In this document: piece by piece, positions 47,572-59,337 of the stretch
Layout: each line of letters begins with the position of its first letter
Numbering within the stretch: position 1 is the stretch's first letter
Assembly (NCBI GenBank): GCA_000310025.1
Contig: FN648136.1
Coordinates: 253,513 to 317,512, forward strand
Direction of reading: 5' to 3'
DNA: 64,000 nt
Origin: Ectocarpus siliculosus
Lineage: Eukaryota > Sar > Phaeophyceae > Ectocarpales > Ectocarpaceae
Program-made: the position numbers and the translations under genes
Notes under the pieces: model-generated
Told to the model about the DNA's origin: nothing
The model's input: the letters and a program-made list of their open reading frames with translations, nothing else
Database searches by the model: none

Positions 47572-49432
47572 TTACAGCTCTACCGCTTGTAGATGGACAT
47601 TATCTCGCAGACGGGGCTTAACAGTCAACGTGTAATGCGTGGGAGTGTATGTGCACCATGTATTTGCAAACATCAGTTCCGGGTAGATTATCCAGCCTAC
47701 TGGAGTCCAGTAGTAGGTTCCATGCGTAGAAACGCAGCATCTATCTGTGGCCGTGGGCACCAGCTATGACAACAGCAGTTGACACAGCAGTAGACAGAAT
47801 AGGTTGAAGAATGTCTTACCCTTATTATGCGGCATAGATAATCTGACTTTAGTAAATCTGACTTTTGCTTTTGCCTCCCCCTCAAGAACTGGCTCTTGGA
47901 ACACAAATGCTCCAACATCGCCAAGGTAGACACACTCACGAATCACGAGGAGGACGCCATATGTATGTTGGCGATCTTTCTGCAGACATAAAGTGATCGG
48001 CATCGGAACTGTCGGAAGGCTCAGTCTAGCACGGCTAGAATTGGGCAAGACAAGAACACGTGTAGATAGAAATAACATTAACCCTGTTCCGTCAAGTAGA
48101 GAGGTAAAAAACTTGTGAGACAAGGGGAGACCAAAAGACTGAGCCATCGAGAACAGGCGTGCGATAGCATGGAGCAATCGGCCAAACGGGTGATTGCCTG
48201 CGGGTCTGTGGATTTCTTGGGTTTTTCACCGACATATGACGTATGTTGTGGGGTTCTTTCTAGTTGGAGTTCCATCACTTTCACGGGGAGCCACCTAACT
48301 TGGCAACCTGGGAAGGCATTCTTTGCTTTGGTTCGTGTATTGATTCTTGTTTTTGTCGATTGGGGGCTTCGTGCATAGAAGATAGGTTGTCTGAGAGAGA
48401 CGAAACAGGAATCAGCAACTCAACACTTCACGTGTAGGTACTTGTAGGTGGCGGAAGCAGGGAGAAAATCACCCCCATGACGGCAGATTCGACAGCCAAA
48501 CGTAAAGACTCTTTCGTATCAAAACAAAGCCGAACGGTATGCTGAGCTGGCGCTTTTACCCAAAACAAGGTATTGATCCTCAGCAATGAGTCTCATACTT
48601 GCTGTCTGTTGATGAGAATACTAGCATCGAAAGTGTGGTAGTTTGGAAGCACCTACGGTTCGTCTGTCTGAGCTACACCACACGGGCTTCACTCACTAAA
48701 AATGGCCAGTGCTCTACGTTGTGCCTGCTGTCAGTACGGGCATCTTCAAATGCGGACAGGAAATGACACAAGGATGAAACGACCGCAAATGTGACAACTA
48801 CAGAAGTGCCCCGTACAACAGGCGCGTACAGCACAGAAACGGAGCGGTCTGACAAGCCATTCTTTCACTCGAAAGATGAAAAAACGTCACAAAATTCATT
48901 CACAGAAGAAGTTGAAAAAACTGGAATTGTCACATTGTGACCGTCACAATACCAATACTGTATCCAGAATGCTTGGTTTGGAAAATGATTGTAAGGTTTG
49001 CCCTGTTTGTCAGCCCTCCTTTCTCGCTCCAGTCTTTCCCGGGCACATCTTCCATCACTCCACTTTTCAGTATAGGCATCATCCCGAGAACGATTGGTCC
49101 CTGTTGTGTAAGTTGTGAACGCACGAGATTAGATCTCGACGATGCAAAAACGTTGTGCTGATTTGGTTATTTAGGTGCACAGGGCCGAGAGGGGAGGGTT
49201 TCATCGAGAGTGCGCTCCAACATTCTTTTACGCCCGGCTGCAGCTGGATTTTGGGCAATTATGCTTCTTGTGATACCAGGTGCGTACAGTGTGCTCGCAG
49301 AATACAAGTCACAGTGTGCGAGATCCTTCGTGGTTCTCAAGGTATCTGTTGGGGGCACGATGTGTTTTGCAATCACGTCGAAATAACACCTCTGTTCGGA
49401 CGAGAGTCTATACCAATTGGCGTCCGGTAAAT
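47572..49432 (-). CDS. unrecognised six-exon gene, 5' end not found
   Basis: I do not recognise the family. Six exons join in consistent phase: 49432-49277, 49100-48948 (or to 48942), 48848-48697, 48508-48432, 48034-47820, 47744-47572. They encode about 308 residues with a stop at 47572. Visible segments: LPDANWYRLSSEQRCYFDVI, a Arg/Glu-rich stretch (ARERLERERRADKQGKP), then FPNQAFWIQYWY, a hydrophobic VVVTFAVVSSLCHFLSAF, AVMGVIFSLLPPP, HTYGVLLVIRECVYLGDVGA, and a Tyr/Trp/Cys-rich end (THGTYYWTPVGWIIYPEL). One or two membrane-associated segments are possible. Conventional donors (GTGAGT, GTAAGA, GTGAAG) and matching phases across five junctions make a real gene likely. Further 5' exons are expected above 49432. 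Confidence 0.55.
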
Positions 49433-50289
49433 CTGAGAAGCGTCCATGGCCGACCATGGCGACCAACGGGTGCTTCTTCGGACAAGAAACAAAGTTGGAT
49501 AGTTCTGGAGTACGCGCAAATACTAATAGTTAGAGGGTATCTTATGCTTCTCTCTGCCTTGTTCAGCGCATTGGATAGATCACAGAATGGTGGGGTAGGC
49601 AATAGCTTTTTTTCGGCCCGCCGAACACAACGGCTTGTTTTTTGTAGACGGGTATTTCACGTTGCAATTTGCTGCTGCTAAACGTGTGGTTTCTTTTTTT
49701 GGTCGCTTGAAATCGTCACTTTACCTACAGACAGAACTCTTTGAACATTTGAAAAGAGTACCAAATCTCCATTTCTTTGGGTACTACGACTACAACCGTT
49801 CCCGTACCCAGGAATTAATGTTGGTATAACCTCCAAAACACACCCTTGGGAGAGTTTAGGTCGACACCTGCTGAAGGTATGTGGGTGGAAACACTTGAAA
49901 AACAAAGGTTGTGCAGCAAATGACGCAGCTAATGTTTGTTCGCACTTTTACGGACACGATAGTGAAGCGTTTGGGAGTAAACGTATCCTGAGCTGCTGTT
50001 CATGTGGTGAGACGCTTTATCACGCCGCCATCGCCAGCACGCTGTACGGTAGGGATACATACCCGAACCCTGTGCTGCGGACAGCCCAAGTCGATACATC
50101 GATGGTTAACAAAGGCGGTCGATGTTGTTGTACTTTTCTCGTAGGCTCAGGATAACTGAGAGTGAACGTATAATACTTGGCTAGACTTGCGGGTACAGTT
50201 CATCCAAAACCTTGACCAGCTAACAGACCAGCCCAACGTGAGCACCCAAAGCTATCCTTGAAGCAGCGCAGTCAGTGCTGCCGGTATAG
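49433..50289. other. upstream of the minus-strand gene and LINE 5' flank
   Basis: Probably holds missing 5' exons or the promoter of the gene at 47572-49432. Several short open stretches exist on the minus strand, but none could be joined with confidence. Confidence 0.35.
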
Positions 50290-52357
50290 ACCCGGATTGT
50301 GTACATAACCACGTGGTATGGCAGAGTGGTGCCAGAGCCCGGAAACGAGAACAGCAGTCGAGGCAGCTCTTGCCGAGCGAAGGAAGGCACGCCGGGAGAT
50401 GAAAACCGACCGAAATCCAGCAACATGGAAAGTACTCCGGGCCAATTGTAAGGCAGCACGTGCAGCAGTCGATGACGGCATTTATGCCCACCTAGAAGTA
50501 TTTGGCGAGGATGGAATCCATCCTCGAGGATAGCGACATGCGGGGACTGTACTGACACACACCTCGAGAGCTCGGTAGGCGTAAATGGGAAGCAGACATG
50601 GGAATAACAGCCCGTGAGAGATAAGAATGGTGTCGTGCTGAGGAGCAAGGATGAGACTCTCCAACGGTGGGCGAGGTTCTTCGGCTCTCTACTCAACGCT
50701 AAATCGCTCACGTTGAACCCGCCCATCATCGGGGAGGTAAAACAACGACCGAAGGTGCCAACCACTGAAGGCTCGCAACACCTAGGGTCCACACTAACCC
50801 TGGAGGAGACTCGGAGAGCAGCACGGGGGATGAAAAACTGGAAAGCGTGTGGTCACGATTCCCTGCAGGTAGAACTACTCAACATTGACGACGTAGATGA
50901 GCCCATCGTGATCAAACGCTTCCACGCCATCCTCGTCGACGTGTGGAACGGGAGTGAGGTCCCGCAGGAATGGAGCGATGCCACCATCAAGGTACTCTGC
51001 AAGAAGTCGAGCCGATCCAACTGTAGCAACTACAGGGGGATATCCCGTCTGTCGCACGCGAGCAAGGTGTTCCTGAAAATCGTCGCTAACCGTCTCGGTG
51101 ACTACTGCGAGAAACACGACATCTTGCCGGAAGAGCAGTGCGGCTTCCGACCTGGCAGATCCACCTTCATCATGGTGTTCGTCGTATGACGACTGCAGGA
51201 GCTGGCACGGAGACGGAGTAACCCGCTGTACATGTGCTTCGTCGACCACCAGAAGGTTTATGACTCAGTAGACCGGGAGCTGCTGTGGCGGGTGCTGGCC
51301 CGAGCGGGAATTCCGGAAGATATGATCGCGGTCATCCGTCAGTTCCACGACGGCAGTCAAGCTCGGGTACGCATGCATGGACGACGGAGAGCTCTCGGAA
51401 TGGTTCGAGGTCACCCAGAGACTGCGACAAGGATGTGTACTGTCTCCACTGCTGTTTAACATCTTCTTCGCGGCAGCGCTTGAGGTAGTTCTGCTACGAT
51501 TTAGCGAAGACGACGTTGTCCTCAGGGATCTGGAAACCTTGAGGAGGAGACTGGGACAAGGGCAACGACACCGCTGGAACGAGTCCGGAAGGCGGTGTGG
51601 GGTATGCTGTACGCCGACGACGCTGGGTTTGTATCGAGATCGGTCGAAGGCCTGGCGAGGATTATGACCATTTTCGTCGAAGTGTTTGGAGCTTTCGGAC
51701 AGACCGTGTCGGAGAAGAAGGAAGAGACTCTCGTGATGAAGGAAGATGTCGGAGAAGAAACCAAAAAAGGGAGCGCCGCCACCGCCACACCCACCAGATC
51801 TCGTACGCCCAAGCCCTCAAAAAGGTCGGATGCCAAAGCGTGGAGGCTACTGTTCGAATACGGCGACTACTGTTTGCTGGGGCATGGCCAAACAACCGGA
51901 CGGGCGACTCCCGAAGCGATTGATGTTCGGAGATATCGTTGAGGGGGGAGGACCCAGGCAGCGGGCACCCAGAAATGATTGGGTGTTTGCTTGAAGGACG
52001 ACTTTGTAGAATTCGGTGGCGATGCCGAATCCACGGATGACGACCTGAGGACATTCGGGATACCGCGTGGCTGCTAGCCTATCGCAGCGAAGGTGGAGAA
52101 AGGGGTGTCATGGTACAAGGGGTGATAGAGGGAGCGGAGAAGTTCATGGTCAAATGGTACAAGGAGCAAGAGAAGCAAAGCAGACTACGGGCGGAGGAAC
52201 GGAACAAGAAAAACACCGGACAGAAGACCAAAAGGACAGCAGAGCAGGGGCGGAAGGGGCCACTGTGGGGGTAATGTCGAAGATAGAAGGCACGACTGAA
52301 ACTGAAGAGAGCAGGACGGAGATGGCTGAACGGATAGAGAGACATATTCTGGAGTGA
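50290..52357 (+). mobile_element. degenerate 5'-truncated LINE (non-LTR retrotransposon)
   Basis: Remnant of a non-LTR retrotransposon reverse transcriptase ORF. In order: a helical linker (TAVEAALAERRKARREMKTD, from about 50318), [72 protein letters not shown] (catalytic D region), RQGCVLSPLLFNIFF, MLYADDAGFV (catalytic YADD), then YAQALKKVGCQSVEATVRIR and LPKRLMFGDIVEGG from the usual C-terminal region. It is broken by a TGA at 51187, frame changes near 51370, 51570 and 51770, and a stop near 50531. No endonuclease domain lies upstream, and no poly(A) tail was seen. The order of motifs is diagnostic; the element is dead. Confidence 0.9.
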
Positions 52358-52424
52358 TGATGAATGGCTATGGCAGGAGTACCAGCCGGACGTATCCCTA
52401 TATATTCCGTCATTCCACTACTCC

Positions 52425-52990
52425 CCCCCCCCCCTCGCAGTGCACACGCCCCCCCCGGTGTTTGCCATCGGGGTTGGGTTTTCATCGCTTGGCAGCGATG
52501 TTGTAAAACAAGCCAATCACTTCGTGAGCTCAGCAACCAGGTCACCGCTTTTTTTTTGCTTTTTTTTTTTCGGTAACCATGAATGGCGGTCGCGCAGATT
52601 ATGTTGTGCGGGGTCGAGAACCCTCACTTCGCGCAATGGGGATGATCGCACGTTGCGTTAAATTGGTCAAGCACCTTCGAGACAGTTTCACAGCGCTTAT
52701 AACTTTCTCTGGAAGTGAAAGCACCAGAACATAAAGTAAGTCATCCGCAGCTGTCATCCGTACACATAGAAGTAAGCACAAGATGCCGAACACCCTTAGC
52801 AGGATGCAGCGCACCCTTCATGCGACTCGCCGAATACCTTACAGCGCTTCGCGCTTGGTGATGTGAGAGCCTGGTCCGGTGAGAACCCGGCGTGCTCCGT
52901 CCCGGCTTTGTAGGGATGCGAGGTCAATGGTGTAACGACTTCGGCATGCACGACTATGAGTACACCCCCCCCCCCCCTCGCAGTGCACCC
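52425..52990 (+). repeat. dispersed repeat R1, copy 1
   Basis: About 550 bases, closely matching 57067-57671. It starts with CGGTGTTTGCCATCGGGGTT, runs through CGGTAACCAT, ATGTTGTGCGGGGT and GATGATCGCAC, and ends with GAGAACCCGGCGTGCTCCGT, GAGTAC, a C homopolymer and CTCGCAGTGCAC. A C homopolymer plus CTCGCAGTGCAC also lies just before the repeat (52425-52445), so the ends carry a short direct repeat. No ORF. Confidence 0.85.
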
Positions 52991-53039
52991 GATGAGATAT
53001 TGTGTCGTTGTAAGTCATTCAGTTGTGTGGTGTCGCGTT

Positions 53040-53185
53040 GCTTGTTTTCTAGAAGGTATATCCCCTTTTGGGGTAGTTGGTTTGTGACCACGGAAGGCGT
53101 CCGCGTCAACTGGACCAGTGCGGATATTAGAAGGTACCGGGCGGAGACCGGAACGGTTTTTAATGTGAAGACAAGAAGAAGAAGA
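53040..53185 (+). repeat. repeat R2, second copy
   Basis: Same blocks as 19762-19912 in the same order (TTTTCTAGAA, GGGGTAGTTGG, GACCACGGAAGGC, GGAGACCGGAACGG). It begins about 50 bases after the end of R1 copy 1, so R1 and R2 may be parts of one larger family. Confidence 0.75.
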
Positions 53186-53251
53186 ACAACAACAACCGTT
53201 GATGACGAAATGGGCAGAATTGGGCGCGATGCCTTGGTGTCTAGCTGACTG

Positions 53252-53808
53252 CTACGGCAACACCCTTGCGGCAAAGAACGAAGTACCATCGTCTCTACAG
53301 AGGTCTTTTGTGATTGAGCTCGCTCGAAGTACTTCCAGGATAACTGGCCTCTCATGATGCCGGGAGGATCGCTGCCAATCCCACTGCCAAAAATGATATT
53401 CCCGTGTTCCTTCAAAACCAATGGCTATTTCGTGAAGGGCAGCAATGAAGGCCTCGGACATGCAAGCGACTTCGACGTTGACGATCGAGTCCCCACGGCT
53501 TATGTGATCAATTCAAACGCTCTGTGCATCATGTTCCCTGAGCCAGCGCCGACTTTGTAACGCAGAGTTGATCGCTGCTATCAAACATCGAGCAAGACTG
53601 CCTGATATGTCTGATTCTCATGCACTGGTTCCAAGACGCAGTACGTATGTTTCACGGAATAATAGTCATGGTGGTGAACACTGAATACTTTGAACAATTG
53701 GCTTCCGTTCGCTTGGATGTCATCAGGAGAGAAACCCTTTGGCTGCGCAAGTACAGCAGGGCAGACTTCTGGCAAAGAAGGTGAGATTAACCGATTTGGT
53801 AGTATCAA
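53252..53808 (-). pseudogene. possible broken gene of unknown type
   Basis: Reading the minus strand from 53808, a protein-like stretch (FSPDDIQANGSQLFKVFSVH, then VLEPVHENQTYQAV) meets a frame break near 53588. It then continues in another frame with CLIAAINSALQSRRWLREHD, an in-frame stop near 53516, and EAFIAALHEIAIGF. Residue composition looks coding, but the frame is broken twice and no family is recognised. It could be a transposon-derived fragment. Confidence 0.3.
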
Positions 53809-53917
53809 GGGTATTGAAAATGAGTGGGCGCCGAAACGGCCTTAGCATATCTCAACTCATTTTCCCACCCGCGTAGCTTTGAATTTGTTACCCGGGGGTA
53901 TTTACACAAGATCTTCA

Positions 53918-54241
53918 CAGGTGGACGTCGACCCCCCTTCCCCAAAATGTCGGATGCCTTCGTCCCCTTGTGGAGACCTTGACAAGGTCGAATACCTTGG
54001 AGAANNNNNNNNNNNNNNNNNNNNNNNNNNNNNNNNNNNNNNNNNNNNNNNNNNNNNNNNNNNNNNNNNNNNNNNNNNNNNNNNNNNNNNNNNNNNNNNN
54101 NNNNAAGGCCTCGAAAGGGGAGAAATCGTGGTATTTTTGAGGCCTTGGTTGTCTTCTCCAAGGTATTCGACCTTGTCAAGGTCTCCACAAGGGGACGAAG
54201 GCATCCGACATTTTGGGGAAGGGGGGTGAACGTCCACCTGT
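53918..54241. repeat. inverted repeat around an assembly gap
   Basis: The left arm (about 53918-54004) is repeated in reverse complement at 54156-54241 with only one or two differences: GGTGGACGT, CCCCCCTTCCCCAAAATGTC, TGGAGACCTTGACAAGGTCG. The 100 Ns at 54005-54104 lie between the arms. Next to the gap on the right (54105-54155) is a second, smaller inverted pair built on AAGGCCTC and GAGGCCTT. Arms of about 86 bases would form a strong hairpin. Confidence 0.9.
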
Positions 54242-54555
54242 GTTCTCACGCAGGTTCCTATTTTTCCTTCTGTGTGATTTGCCTGCCTTTGTAGTGCGAA
54301 GTCATCACCGGCTCTAGTGAATGAACAAAGAACAAAAGCTTCCTACGACGGTGTCGGCTTGACATTAGTGGAGCTACAGAGGCGGAACGCCAAACTCTGA
54401 GGCCGAACCGTCAGGAAGGTGGATCGACTTCCCCCTCACGAAAATATTTTCAACCATGGCACCAGTTGAGAGCTGATCCCGACGTTTCGATTTTCCCGAT
54501 GAACGCTCGTATGTTTCACCCACCTGTTCTAATCTACTTGCAACACATGAACCAG

Positions 54556-57500
54556 GTGAGTACGACAGTGGCTACGACGTGAGCAGGCGGAACATGATCA
54601 AGGCGATTGCTGATCTCTACAAGGAGGAAATGAGAAGACAGGTTAGTGTAGGAGAGGTGGTGTGGAGTCGCTGCGTCGGCCAAGGGAGTTTGTTTGTTTC
54701 TTGAAGTTCTGCTTTTTCATGCTCGAGGATTCCACCTAAGACGAAACAAGATCAGCAACTAGAGAAAAAGTCGACTTGGCAACAAAGAATGAAAAATGGA
54801 TGTGTGTGTGTTCGCCCCCGTTTACTTTGGTGCCAGTCTCTCTCGGTGTATATGTTTGACGTATCAGCCGGGGTCACAGGTAGAAGTTCACACAGGACCC
54901 TTGTGTGCCCGACCTGTCCTCCTGCGAGGCTTGTCTTAAATGTAATCGCGAAAAGGGTTCAGCCGCCCGTTCCCTCGTAGATCGTGAAGTTGAAGTGTGT
55001 GTACTCACGAAATGTTTATCGTTGGCCACCACTGCAAACTGTAAGCAAAGAAAACCTTCCAGAGAGAGAAACGAGCCCACAAAATCTGCTTCTAGTAGGT
55101 TTGCGCGGTGTAGTACCACCACGGGGCGACCGGCTCTGATGCTTGCTGAGGAAGAAACTCACCACCTCAACACTAACTACGGTGGAATAGGGAAAGTGAA
55201 AGAGAGAAGGGGGACGAAAAACAACAAGTACGCTTAAATATCACTCCGATTAAGCACGTGGGGAGCATTAATAATTTGGGGAAAGTACACGCTGGTACAT
55301 ACTCAGAGGTAGGGAGGTCATTTTCGCCAACCCAATGCCCTGGGAGTCATAAATCCTCTGGGTTTGTGTCGTTGTCATTGTTTTTACTGTTCGGGGCACC
55401 CTCAGACATGTAAATACCCTTGTATTGCCCCGGACCTCTCGAGCTGGACCCCACGGTGTTCAGCCACTCATCTAAACCTTAAAAAACCTGTTCAGTGTTG
55501 GTTAGGGGCTGTTTCTTGTGTTCCATCGCCTCTTTTCTTTGGCCATGTGTTGTTTCGAAACACTTGCGTGTTTCTCTGCTGTCCGATGTCCGGTGACCGA
55601 CGGCATGCTGAATGCGGCTTCCGTAGTCAATGGGCAAGAGCAACTTGATGCTTCGCGAGTCTTACGGTACCAGCAGGCCTGTGACAAGCAACTCGGATGT
55701 TTGTAGGCAAGAATACGGTGACTCTCAATTGAAATCGTTGGAGAAATAGGCGCCGAAATGAAAAACAACCGGACGGCAGCAACACCAACGATAACAACAT
55801 GCCGAACGAAAAGCCTCCAAAGCTTCTGGCAACAAGACGACTCATCGACGGGCCAGAAAATTAGGGTATTGTAAGAAAGACGGACGAAGAGATGAGGTGC
55901 GAAAAAGTACTACAAAAAATCGGCGTTGTCTAAGTTTCTTCTCGGCAATATTTTTCGGGGAGGGGGGGCGTCCGGGGCTCTCCCTCAAAGGGTATCACAG
56001 CGAATAGGAAGAAGTTGTGTGGACCACGTATACGAGGGAACGGCCGAGGCGAGACGTAACTTCTCAACGTGTAAAGAATTTGCGGGGCGCCATCAAATCA
56101 GTTGGCGGGAAAAGACAACAAAACTGAAGATGGATGTCTGTACGTTTAGGGAAAATATACACCATAAACCCAACAATGCGACAGCAAGAGTCAGTTTCTA
56201 GTTCCAAGGGAAGAGTTGACCACCCTTTGCTATACTCCCACGCACCCACTGCACACGTTACAATAATCTTAGTCTTCATATCACCACAAAGAGCGTCAAA
56301 TCTACCGCTGATAGGTTCTGTCAGTTGTTTACAACGTTTCATGCACGCGCTCTCGAGCGCTGAAATGTCAGCAGTTCAGTGTGGCTGGCCATGCTCTCCC
56401 GTCGGAATTGTTCATCCGTTCTACAATAACCGAACGCCGGCTATGCCTGACATTCTCGTTCGACCCGCTGCTGCCTGTTCTCTCAGAGAGCAAGGTTTCC
56501 ATGGACCTGAGGGGCACGTCATTCTGCGGCGCAGCTTCCCCCACAGGACGTTGCTGATTTGTGTGGAAATCGAGTCTCTTTCGCGCACACCTCCCCACTC
56601 CGCTCTTCCACTTTTCATCCCTTTTTACCGCACAAGTTAAAGAACTGTCACCGCTTGCGCAAGCCAAACAAGCACGTGTGCCTGGCCTTGCTTTCGGTAC
56701 CCTCGACTGGGCCCGAACCATAGCTTCCCGGGTTACTTGTCTATGCGTGATTAGTGTCTTTCTCCCCACTGCTTACACTCCACGACCAGTCTCCTCCCCA
56801 TGTTTGTGAACTGAATCGTGTTGGTGCACTCCACGCCTTGAAGCAGAATTTGGGGTATAGTATGGGGCAATGTTTGTCAACCCAGGACCGAACGATGACG
56901 ACACCACCCTTTGCTTGAGTGCTCCTAGCAGTACTTAAAACACCGCACACAGACAACGAGACAAGGACACGAAGAATTTACACACACATGTGCGTGCTCT
57001 GTCTTGGGGGGCGCGCGCTCGAGTCCCCACACAGTATACCCCCCCCCCCCACAGTAGCCGCCCCCCGGTGTTTGTCATCGGGGTCGGGTTTTCGTCGCTT
57101 GGCAACGACGTTGTAAAACAAGCCCCCTCTCGGTGTTTGCCATCGGGATTGGGTTTTCGTCGCTTGGCAACGACGTTGTAAAATAAGCCAATTCACTTCG
57201 TGAACTCGGCAACCAGGTTACCGGTTTTTTTTTTACCTCTTTTTTTTTGGCGGTAACCATAATGGTGGTCGAGTAGATCATGTTGTGCGGGGTGGAGAAA
57301 CCTCACTCCGCGCAAGGGGGATGATCGCACCACGTTGTGTTAAAATGGTCAAGCATCCTCGAGGCAGCTACACAATGCTTATACCTGTCTCTGGAAGTGA
57401 AAGCACCAGAAAATAAAGTAAGTCATATGCAGCTGTCATCCGTATGCAAGGAAGTAAGCACAAGATGCCGAACACCCTTAGCAGGATGCAGCTCACCCTT

Positions 57501-59337
57501 CATGCGACTCGCCGAATACCTCACGGCGCTTCGCGCTTGGTGATGTGAGAGCCTGGTCCGGTGAGAACCCGGCGTGCTCCGTCCCGGCTTTGTAGGGATG
57601 CGAGGTCAATGGTGTAATGATTACGGCATGCACGACTATGAGTACAGCCCTCCCCCCCCTCGCAGTGCACCTGTTGAGATATTGTACCGAAGTTGCCGCA
57701 CCCCATTATAGTGAATAATATTCACCCCGTTCTACGCAAGCATGTCATCGTAATACTCCCTGTCTCTCGTCGTTGTGCTTGTATACTTTGTCCCTCGACG
57801 TAGCCACATGTTTGTCCTATCATGTTCGCGATCTGTCCACTAGGATGTTTGTTCGAAACCTGGCTGCGCACAGTGGACTACAACATGGTTGACGATGCGG
57901 ATTTCTGTCATGATTCGGCAAAAGCTGTAGCTCGGTGCTAGGTAGCATATGTTCTTCGTGGTGGCACCCATTCCGTGCGTTAGTAATAATTTCATGCCAA
58001 TGCACGCATATGTTACAACTACGGGTGCCTTCTTGAAAGTAGCTTGGAACCGATCCGTGGACGGTGGCGACCTAGGCCACCTGAACCTAGTGTCATCAAG
58101 ACACACATGGCACCGTGAAGCAACTCGAAACCTACATGTTAAGATGGTGGTTGTGTTCCTGGCATCGAGATGGCAACATATACGGTATACATAAAAAAGG
58201 TTTTAGGTGTACGCAGTGGTATTGTATTTTGGTGGTCAGAGTTCTTTCACAACCTGGACGTTCCCCGCCGACGTAGCTTTTAATTCCCCGACCGGCCCCC
58301 CCACCGGTTTGAGTTGGCCTTCGGGCCTTGCTATTGCATCGCGTAGGATGAACCTCCCTGCCCCCCTGGCCAAATTGTACTTACACCCAAGTCGGAAGTT
58401 GAGAGCGGACGGGGGATACACGTCTATTCTGTTCCCAAAGATGTTGTCCTCTTTCATAGACAAAATAATTCGACGTCTGCGGAAGGGATTATTTTGATGT
58501 GCTGCTCTCTCCTTTCGTTCCGTTCTGACGAGGGCATATTCCCTCTCTTGAATCTTCTACAATACATGACAGGATATGGTAGCAACGCCTCCCTCTTGGG
58601 ATGTGGGGCAGTGAGCTGACGGGTCTGCTGGGGGAGCCAACTGCCCTCACGTTTATTAGTCCCTTGAGATGTGTTCTGCTTATACAGTGCAAGCATCTAT
58701 CTATCTATAACTAACTGCAATAGAGAATGAATCATGTTCTGGTACTCGAAACACTCTGGACGCATTGTTTTTTCTCGGTCACGCGCATTGTATCTTATCT
58801 ATGCGGTGGTGGCTTGTGACCGCAGAAACTCGCGTATATTCCTCAGAAGATACCACTAAGCCTGAGGTGATATGGAAGTTAATTAGATGACGACAATCTG
58901 CACGCTTGCCTCTTCCTTGTGGTGATGTTTCTTTTGCTGGGTTCAGGAAGATATGAGCATGGAAGATGCCATACTGTGCGATAACGGTCCCAAGGAGATA
59001 TCGATATTCTTCCACGAAAACCCAGAAGTGAAGATCGTGGACCTAGCTCAAGATCATCGGAACAACAACGATTGTCTGTAAGTCGACCATATGTGTGTGT
59101 GATTGTTTTCTTGAATATCCCCTGCACAGGAACTTGGTATGCTCAAATCGTCGGCAAGAGTCTGATACCGCATCGTGAGACATGAGACGCGATCCTAACC
59201 CTGTAACCATCGCCCGTTCGCCTCCTTTCGATTGCAGCGTCCTTAACATCAACTCTCCGGATGTTTCGAGTAAGGTGGTGCTCAAGTGCGACGGGAGCAT
59301 TAGTGGGGATGATTTTGGATGGGGAGAAGATTGGTGA
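54556..59337 (+). CDS. short unrecognised gene (three exons seen)
   Basis: I do not recognise the family. Exons 54556-54641, 58947-59077 and 59238-59337 join in phase and end at a TGA (59335-59337). Exon A reads YDSGYDVSRRNMIKAIADLY and KEEMRRQ. Exon B reads EDMSMEDAILCDNGPKEISI, FFHENPEVKIVDLAQDH and NNNDCL. Exon C reads VLNINSPDVSSKVVLKCDG and ends DDFGWGEDW. The C-terminal part looks like beta strands of a small globular domain. Upstream exons are probably missing. The acceptor of exon A, CCAG before GTGAGT, is also a perfect donor consensus, so exon A is less sure than B and C. The 4.3 kb intron contains repeat R1 copy 2. Confidence 0.5.
57048..57672 (+). repeat. dispersed repeat R1, copy 2
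   Basis: Matches 52457-52990 over its whole length, within the large intron of the gene at 54556-59337. It differs by a tandem duplication at its start: the roughly 60-base unit beginning CGGTGTTTG and ending in GACGTTGTAAAA(C/T)AAGCC occurs twice (57066-57189), and once in copy 1. It ends in GAGTAC, a C run and CTCGCAGTGCAC. Confidence 0.85.

Larger units (their letters stand above)
52358..54555. other. repeat-rich intergenic region
   Basis: Holds repeat R1 copy 1, repeat R2 copy 2, a possible broken gene at 53252-53808 and the gapped inverted repeat at 53918-54241; each is listed separately. I found no intact gene. Confidence 0.6.

Noticed and set aside
48937-49161. Plus-strand ORFs over the gene at 47572-49432
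   Set aside because: The minus-strand exons agree in phase over five junctions; the plus-strand ORFs have no partner exons.
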